Notes under the pieces: generated by a model
What the model was told of the DNA's origin: nothing
What the model saw: only the letters and a program-made list of their open reading frames with translations
The model's database searches: none
Shown here: positions 32,615 to 39,692 of the stretch, piece after piece
Layout: each line of letters begins with the position of its first letter
Position numbering within the stretch: position 1 is the first letter of the stretch
Source of the DNA: Fibrella rubiginis
Lineage (GTDB): Bacteria; Bacteroidota; Bacteroidia; Cytophagales; Spirosomataceae
Reading direction: 5' to 3'
Length of the DNA: 64,000 nt
NCBI RefSeq assembly: GCF_017353185.1
Contig: NZ_JAFMYV010000001.1
Location: forward strand, 682,001 to 746,000
Position numbers and translations under genes: made by a program

Positions 32615-34441
32615 CTAACGGCCTGTTCTGCCCTTAGAGGCCTGTTTCGCGGGCGCCGGCCGGGCATGTTGCAGGGCTTCCAGGGCGGTGACCAGATACA
32701 CCAGTGGCGCGTTCCAGTTAATGGCAATTTCGTTGGACGCGTACGAGCAGTCGGCATCGAGAAAGACCTCGTCGGCAACGGTGGTCGTGTACCCGGCGCA
32801 TTTGTCCTGCCGGGCGGCATTGGCATTGGGTCCACCCGACAGCAGCCCCGGCACCGGCGCCTCGACGCCATCGGCAATGGATGGGCGGTGATGTGGGTGC
32901 ATGGGCGTTTTGCTGCCGAAACCCGTCACGAAGGAGTAGCCCACGGCGTTACGGCCAAGCAGGTAATCCAGATTGGCCAGGGCGGCGGCCAGGTACGATT
33001 TGTCGTTGGTGAGTCGGTAGGCTTGCAGCAGAGCAATACCCTGGTTGGCCGCCACCGCACTGCTGCCCCAGCTATAGTCGCTGGCCGTTTTGCCCATCGG
33101 TGTCTGGAATGCCTGACTATTAACGTCTTGCCGAAGAGTATTGGCTAACGTCAGGATATGGTTTTTGATGGTGGGCAGATCCTTTCTGCCGCGTGGCGTA
33201 AGCTGATTGCTCAGCCGGGCCAGCGAATAGTAGGCCAGGGTACGTACCTGCGGCCAGGATGGGAGTGGCGTTTTGTCGTCGGGAAACAGGTTGACTACCG
33301 TGTAATAGGTTTCGTCCCGGGTAGTCAGGTACAGTTCAGCGGCGGCCCATATCCACTCGTCGGCGGCATTACGGTCGCCGTAGGTACCCGTGCTCACGTC
33401 GGGGTCAAACTGGTTGTTTATCGCGTCCTGATCGTAGAGCGCGTTGGGGTTTTGCCTGGCCCACTGCCAGGCGTTCACGGCGGCGGTCCGGCAGGAATCA
33501 GCGAGGCCGGGTAGCTCGTTGGCGTAGTCTTTAAAAACCCGGCTGGCCTGCGCCATCACGGCGGCAAAATCAAGGGCGGCGGTCACGCTTTTCTGCACCA
33601 CATACCGGTCGGGCCGGGCGTTGCTGGGCATTACCATCCCATCGAATCGGGGGTTGGTCAGTTTGTGGTACACGCCCCCGTCGGTGGGGTCCTGCATGGT
33701 CAGCATCCAGCGCAAATTCCAGAGCGACTCGTCGAGCAAGTCGGGCAGCGCGTTATTGCTTTCGGGGATATTGGTAGTCAGCAACTTGCAGAAATCGGGA
33801 TAATCTTCGTAGAGCGACAGCAGCGTACCCATCGAAATACCCGAGTTCACGATATACTTGTTGTAATCGCCCGCGTCGTACCACCCCCGGGGCGACGAAA
33901 TGGTGGTGCCAGCAGGCCGCGTAGCCGATGCTGCCGACGGATGAATAAGTACATGCTGATCAGGATGTCCCGCCGGGCGGTGCCATCGTCCGGCGAATGG
34001 TTCGGGCAAATCGGTCGATGCCCGCTGGAAATAAAAGCTTTTCAGGGCACCAATGGCCAGGTTCCGGTGCACGGCCTCACGAATGGCAAACGGGTAAGAA
34101 TGCCCCAGGCCCGGCACGTTCACCCTGAATGTGCCGGTGGTGCGTAGCGCCGAAAAATCGGCAGTGCGGGCAAGTTTCCCGGAAATAGGGTTGGTGCGGG
34201 TGTGGCTCAACAGGCCATTGAACACCACTTGCCTGCCATCGGCGGTCATTACCTGAAACGACCGGGTACTGGTATCACCACCTGTTTCACTTACCAGAAT
34301 GGCTACTTTGGCCGCGTTGGGGTAAAAGCCGAGCTGATTCAGGCGAATAGTTTCGGCTACGGGTTGAGCACAAAGCGGCCCCGCAGCCAGCCAGCAGCCC
34401 AGCAGGAGGCCGGGGCGAAACAAGGAAAAGAAGTTGCCCAT
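32615..34441 (-). CDS. GH9 endoglucanase with N-terminal Ig-like domain
   Basis: The 608-residue protein has a signal sequence (LLLGCWLAAGPLCAQ), an N-terminal CelD-type Ig-like domain (IRLNQLGFYPNAAKVAILVS, about 30-120) and a GH9 (alpha/alpha)6 barrel. The catalytic aspartates are in GWYDAGDYNKYIVN (D189, D192) and the acid is Glu571 in ASNEIAINWNAP. The HPHHRPS motif near 510 is also conserved. GH9 enzymes hydrolyse internal beta-1,4-glucosidic bonds in cellulose, xyloglucan or glucomannan. A Cys at residue 16 could make it a lipoprotein. It is the first gene of the esterase unit, with an exact -7 box at 34504-34497. Confidence 0.93.
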   Translation of the reverse strand: MGNFFSLFRPGLLLGCWLAAGPLCAQPVAETIRLNQLGFYPNAAKVAILVSETGGDTSTRSFQVMTADGRQVVFNGLLSHTRTNPISGKLARTADFSALRTTGTFRVNVPGLGHSYPFAIREAVHRNLAIGALKSFYFQRASTDLPEPFAGRWHRPAGHPDQHVLIHPSAASATRPAGTTISSPRGWYDAGDYNKYIVNSGISMGTLLSLYEDYPDFCKLLTTNIPESNNALPDLLDESLWNLRWMLTMQDPTDGGVYHKLTNPRFDGMVMPSNARPDRYVVQKSVTAALDFAAVMAQASRVFKDYANELPGLADSCRTAAVNAWQWARQNPNALYDQDAINNQFDPDVSTGTYGDRNAADEWIWAAAELYLTTRDETYYTVVNLFPDDKTPLPSWPQVRTLAYYSLARLSNQLTPRGRKDLPTIKNHILTLANTLRQDVNSQAFQTPMGKTASDYSWGSSAVAANQGIALLQAYRLTNDKSYLAAALANLDYLLGRNAVGYSFVTGFGSKTPMHPHHRPSIADGVEAPVPGLLSGGPNANAARQDKCAGYTTTVADEVFLDADCSYASNEIAINWNAPLVYLVTALEALQHARPAPAKQASKGRTGR

Positions 34442-34496
34442 CAGTCGGGTTGAAAAGGGTAGGTATCTTCAGCGCTGGCTGCCCAGTTGCCAACAG

Positions 34497-34504
34497 CAAA
34501 AATA
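34497..34504 (-). promoter_or_regulatory. -7 box (TATTTTTG) for the GH9-esterase unit
   Basis: On the minus strand 34504-34497 reads TATTTTTG, an exact TAnnTTTG, 56 bp before the GH9 ATG. A TTTTTGG lies about 27 bases upstream of it as a possible, slightly distant -33 element. Confidence 0.45.
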
Positions 34505-34577
34505 AGGTTGATGGAGGGCTGGTACCCTGCCAAAAACCCTACCCTGCCATAATTCAGGATAAACCCTAGGCCGATGG

Positions 34578-35255
34578 TTACGCCTGCATCACGTCTTCCA
34601 CCACGTGCCCACCCCGAATGCGGATCATGCGCCCGGTTTTGGCGGCCAGCTCAAGGTTGTGCGTCACAATTACAAGCGTGGTGCCCGCCTCGCGGTTAAG
34701 GTCGAAGAGCAGGCCCTCTACGGTAGCGCTGGTGTCTTCGTCGAGGTTGCCGGTGGGTTCGTCGGCGAAGAGTACAGCAGGACGGTTGGAAAAAGCTCGT
34801 GCCAGCGATACGCGCTGCTGTTCGCCGCCACTCAGTTGCAGCGGGTAGTGATGCCCCCTGTTGGCCAGCCCAACGCGGTCGAGCAGGTCACGGGCAATGC
34901 GCTCGGCCCCTTTCTGGCCCCGCAGTTCGAGCGGCACCATCACGTTTTCGAGGGCCGTGAGGGTGGGCAATAGCTGGAAATTCTGAAAAATAAAGCCCAC
35001 ATGCTGGTTACGCACCGCTGCCCGCTGGTCTTCGCCAAGGGTATCGAGTTGCACCCCGTTGAGCCACACACTACCCGACGACGCCCGGTCTAGTCCGGCA
35101 CAGAGGCCCAGCAGGGTCGTTTTTCCGCTGCCACTGGGGCCAACGATGGCGAAACTGTCGCCAGTTTTCAAGTCAAACGAAACGTCGTGGAGCACAGTCA
35201 GGGTTTGCCCTCCGCTCTGGTAGGTCTTCGTCAGGTTTTCGACGCGTAAACTCAT
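34578..35255 (-). CDS. YbbA/LolD-type ABC transporter ATPase
   Basis: The 225-residue protein has Walker A GPSGSGKTTLL (about 39-49), Q-loop FIFQNFQLLP, signature LSGGEQQRVSLARA, Walker B VLFADEPTGNLD and the H-loop VTHN. It belongs to the MacB/LolD/YbbA group that energises FtsX-type permeases. No permease gene is adjacent. In Escherichia coli ybbA is divergent from tesA and followed by ybbP. Here the ATPase gene is likewise divergent from a TesA-like gene (with one small gene between), and a YbbP-like permease lies at 17897-20413, which suggests a split YbbAP system. That pairing is inference. Confidence 0.92.
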   Translation of the reverse strand: MSLRVENLTKTYQSGGQTLTVLHDVSFDLKTGDSFAIVGPSGSGKTTLLGLCAGLDRASSGSVWLNGVQLDTLGEDQRAAVRNQHVGFIFQNFQLLPTLTALENVMVPLELRGQKGAERIARDLLDRVGLANRGHHYPLQLSGGEQQRVSLARAFSNRPAVLFADEPTGNLDEDTSATVEGLLFDLNREAGTTLVIVTHNLELAAKTGRMIRIRGGHVVEDVMQA

Positions 35256-35428
35256 AAATCGGTTGTATTCAGGTACTATTCTGTGGACATAACCCCCGCC
35301 AGACTGGATTCGTTTTCCGTTGACCTTTGGTTTGCCACGAGGCTTTTGCCGCGCTCAGTAACTAAATTATATGGCTGGGTAATTCTACGACGTAGTATTG
35401 CTCAGTAATTCACAAAAACCAAGTCCAG

Positions 35429-35776
35429 ATGAAACACTACCCATTGTTGTTATCCCTATTCGTTGCCCTGGTCGGCATAACCGGTTTTACCCCTGAAGCC
35501 GCCCAGCGTAGCGACAGAAAGACGATTCATATCAAGAACACGACGAATTTTACCGTCGATCAAATCTTCATTTCGCCCGACGATGAAGACCATTGGGGCG
35601 ACGACATCCTGGACGATGACGAACTGCCGAAACCCGGCGAAACCGTAGACGTGGAAGTTGACTGCGGTAAGTGGGACGTTAAGCTTGTAGCCGAGGATGC
35701 ATCGGAGTGTAAGGTAGAAGACATTACGCTTTGTCAGGCCTCCCAGTGGAACATCGTGGCAAATTGCCATAAATAA
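35429..35776 (+). CDS. exported small protein of unknown function
   Basis: This 115-residue protein has a signal peptide (MKHYPLLLSLFVALVGITGF) with cleavage near residue 25. The mature part (IHIKNTTNFTVDQIFISPDD, then WGDDILDDDELPKPGETVDV and CGKWDVKLVAEDASECKVED) looks like a small beta-sandwich with three Cys and a final Cys. Similar 'IKNxTxxxIxxIxxSPxxxxxWGxDxL' proteins are widespread in bacteria without an assigned role. It is divergent from the YbbA-like gene and upstream of the TesA-like gene on the same strand. The acidic D-rich loop could bind metal, but this is only a possibility. Confidence 0.75.
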   Translation: MKHYPLLLSLFVALVGITGFTPEAAQRSDRKTIHIKNTTNFTVDQIFISPDDEDHWGDDILDDDELPKPGETVDVEVDCGKWDVKLVAEDASECKVEDITLCQASQWNIVANCHK

Positions 35777-35798
35777 GAGAGTAGAAGCGGGTGGTCTA

Positions 35799-35835
35799 CC
35801 GTTGCGACAAGGACGAGCTGTCGTTGTCGCAACGG
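35799..35835. repeat. 12-bp-arm hairpin between the small exported protein and the esterase gene
   Basis: CCGTTGCGACAA (35799-35810) pairs perfectly with TTGTCGCAACGG (35824-35835). It starts 23 bp after the stop at 35776. It may weaken read-through into the esterase gene. No T tract follows. Confidence 0.55.
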
Positions 35836-35897
35836 CTCAATTCCTGCCGTTGAACCTGTTGCGTTGCATTCGGTTTGTACTAGAAACCTCGTTTCAC

Positions 35898-36596
35898 ATG
35901 CAGCGCATTTGCCTAGTAGTTGCCCTTGCCAGCCTCGCTCTCTGCCTCGGTTGCGGGACCAAAACAGACACGACCAAGACCGACAGGGCAGCTGCCGATT
36001 CTATAACGGCCTCTTCAACAGCTGTTTCCAACAAAAAGAAGGTCATCGTTTTCTTTGGTAACAGCCTTGCCGCAGGCTATGGCCTCGATAACACTGCCGA
36101 CGCCTTTCCCAACCGCATTGGTGCCCGCCTCGATTCGCTGGGCTTACCCTACCGCGTAGTCAACGCCGGATTAAGCGGCGAAACCACCGCCGGGGGCCGC
36201 AGCCGCATCAGCTGGATCTTACGCCAGCCAGCCGATATTTTTGTGCTTGAACTGGGGGGCAACGATGGCCTCCGGGGCATTCCGCTAAAGTCGTCGCGCG
36301 AGAATTTGCAGGCTATCATCGACACCGTCCGGCTGAAAAACCCCGCCACGCAGATTGTGATTGCGGGTATGCAGATTCCGCCTAACCTGGGTAAAGCCTA
36401 TACCGCCGAATTTCGGGGGATTTTCAAGGAACTGGCCACCAAAAACAAAGCGGTGCTGATTCCGTTTTTGCTCGAAAACGTAGGCGGTATTCCCAAACTA
36501 AACCAGCCCGATGGCATCCACCCCAACGTGCAGGGCCACCGCATCGTGACTGAGAACGTCTGGAGAGTGATCCGGCCGATGGTGCAGCAGCAATGA
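35898..36596 (+). CDS. TesA-like arylesterase/lysophospholipase, SGNH hydrolase lipoprotein
   Basis: The ATG at 35898 gives a 232-residue protein with a lipoprotein signal (LALCLGC, Cys19) and a linker rich in Thr, Asp and Ser. The SGNH domain has nucleophile Ser56 in VFFGNSLAAGYGL, the Gly block NAGLSGETTAGG, the GGND motif in LELGGNDGLRG and the DxxH pair D205/H208 in DGIHPNVQGH. The usual GDSL is GNSL here. An upstream in-frame start at 35802 would bury the signal and is rejected. The stop overlaps the next gene as ATGA, so the two are coupled. It resembles TesA of the ybbA-tesA neighbourhood. Confidence 0.87.
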   Translation: MQRICLVVALASLALCLGCGTKTDTTKTDRAAADSITASSTAVSNKKKVIVFFGNSLAAGYGLDNTADAFPNRIGARLDSLGLPYRVVNAGLSGETTAGGRSRISWILRQPADIFVLELGGNDGLRGIPLKSSRENLQAIIDTVRLKNPATQIVIAGMQIPPNLGKAYTAEFRGIFKELATKNKAVLIPFLLENVGGIPKLNQPDGIHPNVQGHRIVTENVWRVIRPMVQQQ

Positions 36597-37561
36597 TCTA
36601 CGGCATGTGTTTTGACGGGAGCGTGGTGCGGGGCCGGGGCGATGATGGCCGGCTGCTGCATTTCTCCAACACCCGCGCTACGGGGCATGTCCGTCAGATG
36701 GAAATCAACTACGGGCGGGCACGTCAGATGGGCCTTACCCGCTTCCGCGACACCGTGCTCTGGGATGAGGCCAACCGCCGCCCCGACTACCACTGGCTCG
36801 ATCGGCTGCAGGCCGTCAGCCACGGGCAAATCGAACTGGCCCTGAATCACTACGGCCTGCCCGAATGGATAAACGAGACCATGTTCTGGAACGGACAGGC
36901 CGCCGAAGCCATGTACGAACTGTCGTATGTCATTGCCCGACGCTATGCCGGGGCGTTTCGCAGCTATAATCTGGGCGTTGAACTGGGCATCTGGACCGAC
37001 TGGATTGCCCTCCCCAACAACCGTCAGTGGCCCTTTGGCGGGCGCGACTGGTGGGCGGTGTACAAACAGACCAGTGCCATCACGATCGCCATTGCCCAGG
37101 GTCTCAAAGCCGGCGATGCCCACTGCCTGACCGCCATGAGCGAACCCTGGGGCTGGGGCGATATGCCCTGGGATGACCAGGCGCGGCCTTTTACCACCAT
37201 ACTGGGGCGTTATGATCCAGTAGCGATTGATAACCAGTGTTACACCTGGCAGCAGGGCCATGCCGACCTGCTCGACATTGTGGGGCTGAACATTTATTTT
37301 GAGAATGATATTCCCGATATGCTGGTCGCGGCGCGCCGCTTGTTTCCCGACAAAAAAGTTGTCGTTGCCGAAACGGCTAATATCTACCGCCCCGACTGCC
37401 ACCCCCCGGCTCTGTGGTGGGCCAAGTTCGAGGCCCTTAATGAGCCTGACCTCGAAGTGTGCTGGAACCCCGGCCTGAACATGCTCACCCACGAACTTGG
37501 CGAACCCATGCACGGCAATTTGCTTGATGAAGACGGCACCGTACACTGGCGCAGAACCTAA
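36593..37561 (+). CDS. putative clan GH-A glycosidase-like protein, cytoplasmic
   Basis: The 322-residue protein has no signal peptide and looks like a compact TIM barrel: IYGMCFDGSVVRG, the RFRDTVLWDEA strand, IELALNHYGLPEWIN, SYNLGVELGIWTDW, CLTAMSEPWGWGDMPW, LLDIVGLNIYFEND and KKVVVAETANIY. The last Glu (E260) sits where clan-A enzymes carry the nucleophile, and E130 or E184 (SEPWG) could be the acid/base. I cannot assign it to a known GH family. It overlaps the esterase stop by 4 bases, so the two products may act on one substrate. Its substrate is unknown. Confidence 0.55.
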   Translation: MIYGMCFDGSVVRGRGDDGRLLHFSNTRATGHVRQMEINYGRARQMGLTRFRDTVLWDEANRRPDYHWLDRLQAVSHGQIELALNHYGLPEWINETMFWNGQAAEAMYELSYVIARRYAGAFRSYNLGVELGIWTDWIALPNNRQWPFGGRDWWAVYKQTSAITIAIAQGLKAGDAHCLTAMSEPWGWGDMPWDDQARPFTTILGRYDPVAIDNQCYTWQQGHADLLDIVGLNIYFENDIPDMLVAARRLFPDKKVVVAETANIYRPDCHPPALWWAKFEALNEPDLEVCWNPGLNMLTHELGEPMHGNLLDEDGTVHWRRT

Positions 37562-37747
37562 AGGCCTGAAAGGAGATGAGTCAGGGTCTGGCAGGGCGGT
37601 TTAAACGCAAATCAATTAGAGGTAGTCGCTTAAAGGTGTAGGGTCTACTGCCTTATTCTAAGCCCGGATGAAGCTACGACGAGGTTTAAACGCGGATAGT
37701 CCAGACCAAAAGTGAGTTATCTTCGGATTGACTAACGTTTTTTTTAC

Positions 37748-38101
37748 ATGATCACTGTTTTGTTTGAAGTAACCATGCAACCCGGTCAGCGGGAGACGTA
37801 TTTGAACCTGGCGAAAGCGTTGGTGTCGGAATTGGAAAAGCAGGATGGATTCATCTCGGTGGAGCGGTTCGAGAGCCTTACCACCCCCGACAAACTGCTT
37901 TCCCTGCAAACATGGCGCGATGAAGCCAGCGTAGTGGCCTGGCGTAACAACCTTTTCCACCAAAAAACGATGCCCATCGGCTACCAGCGGTTGTTTGCCG
38001 ATTACCGGCTACGCGTCCTGAATGTCATCCGCGACTACGGCAAGCACGACCGTGAACAAGCCCCCACCGACGTAAGTAGTTTGCAAGCCGAACAGGCATA
38101 A
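37748..38101 (+). CDS. antibiotic biosynthesis monooxygenase (ABM) domain protein
   Basis: The 117-residue protein is a single ABM ferredoxin-like domain: ITVLFEVTMQPGQRETYLNL, a helix to ELEKQDGFISVERFESL, and LSLQTWRDEASVVAWRNNLF with the conserved Trp and His (FHQKTMP). These small cytosolic dimeric proteins act as cofactor-free oxygenases or heme degraders; the substrate is not evident. The C-terminal 25 residues are a polar tail. It stands alone, 186 bp after the glycosidase gene, and is followed by a large inverted repeat. Confidence 0.83.
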   Translation: MITVLFEVTMQPGQRETYLNLAKALVSELEKQDGFISVERFESLTTPDKLLSLQTWRDEASVVAWRNNLFHQKTMPIGYQRLFADYRLRVLNVIRDYGKHDREQAPTDVSSLQAEQA

Positions 38102-38170
38102 GCCGCTTTTACAAGCTCATACAGTATCGTTGCTCTATTGCTGTCGCTCGCTATCGCTGTCGCTCTGTCG

Positions 38171-38318
38171 TTGTCGCTTGGCTTCTGCCGAGTGACTTGT
38201 ATCTGAGGGCCTCCGGCCCGTAGTGCGACGTTAAAGCATGTTGCCTGACTTGTTTCAAAGGCCAGCTACGGGCCGGAGGCCCTCAGATACAAGTCACTCG
38301 GCAGAAGCCAAGCGACAA
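38171..38318. repeat. covarying inverted repeat, copy 1, with flanking tandem units
   Basis: Arms 38171-38223 and 38266-38318 are perfect 53-bp reverse complements with a 42-base loop. The core GGGCCTCCGGCCCGTAG is identical to that of the copy at 59679-59831, while eight other arm positions differ and all eight are compensated in the opposite arm. To the right, to about 38385, lie degenerate tandem units of about 23 bp based on AGCCAAGCGACAACGA. Related CGCTGTCGCT units lie on the left. It sits between the ABM gene and the minus-strand rhamnosidase fragment, which are convergent. Confidence 0.9.
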
Positions 38319-38392
38319 CAACAGTATGAGCCAAGCGACAACGACGGCATAAGCCAAGCGACAGCGATAGAGCGACAACGACAAAATCGACA

Positions 38393-38692
38393 TTACAAAC
38401 TCACTTCCTGCCTGCCCGCCACCAATGCTTTGCTGCGACCTTGCCAGCGCAGGGTGCCGCCCAGGCCGGGGGGCAGGGTGACGGTGCCGCGCAGGGTACC
38501 ACCAGGGGCTTTTTCAAAGTGAACCGAAATGTCGCCGTTGGGATGGGGCATAGTGCCGTCAGCGGCGGGGAGGGTGCCCAAAAACGGCTCGATGCGCACC
38601 GAGCGGAAGCCCGGCTCGGCGGGGTTGATACCGCACACGGTGGAAAGAAACTCGTAGACGGGCGAGGCACTCCACTTATAGTAAAGGCTCAT
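38393..38692 (-). pseudogene. duplicated 3' end of a GH78 alpha-L-rhamnosidase gene
   Basis: The last 93 codons (38396-38674) align without gaps to the last 93 codons of the intact GH78 gene (39696-39974), at roughly 87% nucleotide identity by eye. Both end in the same residues (WQGRSKALVAGRQEVSL). Upstream of WSASPVYEFL the two part: this copy reads MSLYYK, the intact gene TRSDCHA. No catalytic domain is present, so it is a remnant. The two ends are exactly 1300 bp apart and flank the DUF2335 cassette. Confidence 0.85.
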
Positions 38693-38924
38693 ACCGTTGG
38701 CTAAGGCATGTTTAGAGATATAATAACAAGTCTGCTACCTATACCATTAATTAACGTGCAAATGATAGCAGCGGTTAGTGGAATAGCACGATTAACACAG
38801 TTTGTTCGTTACTTTGTAGAGCGTTAAGAGGTCCGCAGAGTACTTTAGCACAACAATTGTGGCTTCATGTGGTATATCTACGGACTGGCTGTCTTATGCT
38901 GCTTTAACACAAAAACTTCTACTT

Positions 38925-39155
38925 ATGAAATTTGTCACATTTCATCATACGAGGAGGCTCCCCCGCTTCTGGTGGGGGGTAGCATCGCTATTCGACTTCA
39001 CAGGAAGTATGGCGTCTATTATTACTGACGATTTGAAACATCAAACTGTAGAAGAAGCTCTTCGGAGTGACGCTATGAGAATTGCCCAAGATGTCAGAAG
39101 GGTTTACGACCAAGAAGTTATTAAAATCGGCGATCTCGAAAGCTGTGACATTTAA
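38925..39155 (+). CDS. small unknown protein encoded upstream of DUF2335
   Basis: This 76-residue protein starts at the ATG at 38925 (MKFVTFHHTRRLPRFWWGVA). A start 22 codons earlier would add residues with no domain character. A short hydrophobic stretch (FWWGVASLFDFTGSMASI) is followed by a charged helix (LKHQTVEEALRSDAMRIAQD). I do not recognise a domain. It ends 6 bp before the DUF2335 gene and is probably co-transcribed with it. Base composition is more AT-rich than the surrounding glycosidase genes, which supports a foreign origin of the cassette. Confidence 0.65.
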   Translation: MKFVTFHHTRRLPRFWWGVASLFDFTGSMASIITDDLKHQTVEEALRSDAMRIAQDVRRVYDQEVIKIGDLESCDI

Positions 39156-39161
39156 TTATAG

Positions 39162-39578
39162 ATGGCTAAGCACCCTGCTAATCGTAATGTGTCTGCTGAA
39201 CACATAAAAAGGCAAAATCAAGGCATTTCCGTTGAGCAGAGAAGTGTGTTTCTGGGGCCATTACCACACCCTGATATATTAGCACGATACGAAGAAATAC
39301 AGCCTGGCTTAGCAAACCGAATCGTGCTTATGTCAGAGACAGAGGGGATGCATCGTCGAGAAACTGACAAAACGATTGTTCGTCGTCAATTTGGTCAAGC
39401 TAGATTGGGCACTATATTAGGATTCACAACCACTGTTATTGTTTCCGCACTTAGCGCGTATTGTGTTTACATGGGTAATTCCACCGCGGCAGCTACTATA
39501 GCATGTGGAGTTTTAGCTTCCTTGGCTTTTGTTTTTGTGAGAGGTCAAAGAGCTAAAAACGATAAAGAATCCGAGTGA
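39162..39578 (+). CDS. DUF2335 predicted membrane protein
   Basis: The 138-residue protein has a polar N-terminal half with the DUF2335 signature FLGPLPHPDILARYEEIQPG and MSETEGMHRRETDK. Two hydrophobic segments follow (TILGFTTTVIVSALSAYCVY and ATIACGVLASLAFVFV) with a short turn between, and then a basic tail. DUF2335 proteins are of unknown function and occur sporadically, often in mobile or prophage regions. The gene is 6 bp downstream of a small partner gene and is followed by a perfect 34-bp terminator palindrome. The whole two-gene cassette lies between two copies of a GH78 3' end. Confidence 0.8.
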   Translation: MAKHPANRNVSAEHIKRQNQGISVEQRSVFLGPLPHPDILARYEEIQPGLANRIVLMSETEGMHRRETDKTIVRRQFGQARLGTILGFTTTVIVSALSAYCVYMGNSTAAATIACGVLASLAFVFVRGQRAKNDKESE

Positions 39579-39587
39579 CCGACCAAA

Positions 39588-39621
39588 AACGCAAAAAACC
39601 GGCTAGCCGGTTTTTTGCGTT
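39588..39621 (+). terminator. intrinsic terminator of the DUF2335 cassette
   Basis: AACGCAAAAAACCGGCT and its exact reverse complement form a continuous 34-bp palindrome 9 bp after the stop. The right arm contains six T in a row, so it can terminate in both directions. Confidence 0.8.
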
Positions 39622-39692
39622 AAACGACATGAAAAAATTATTTGATAGAGCAAATAAACGGGATTAGACGACTGAGAAACTTATCACTGATT

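Noticed and set aside
32105..33148. Plus-strand open frame spanning two genes
   Set aside because: It runs antisense through both the esterase and GH9 genes and has no recognisable product.
37860..37880. tRNA T-arm-like GGTTCGAGAGCC
   Set aside because: It lies inside the ABM coding frame and no acceptor stem or anticodon arm can be drawn around it.
38300..38390. CRISPR-like repeats (AGCCAAGCGACAACGA)
   Set aside because: The units are only about 16 bp conserved with 7-8 bp variable parts, the spacers are not unique sequences of normal length, and there are no cas genes. They belong to the hairpin element.
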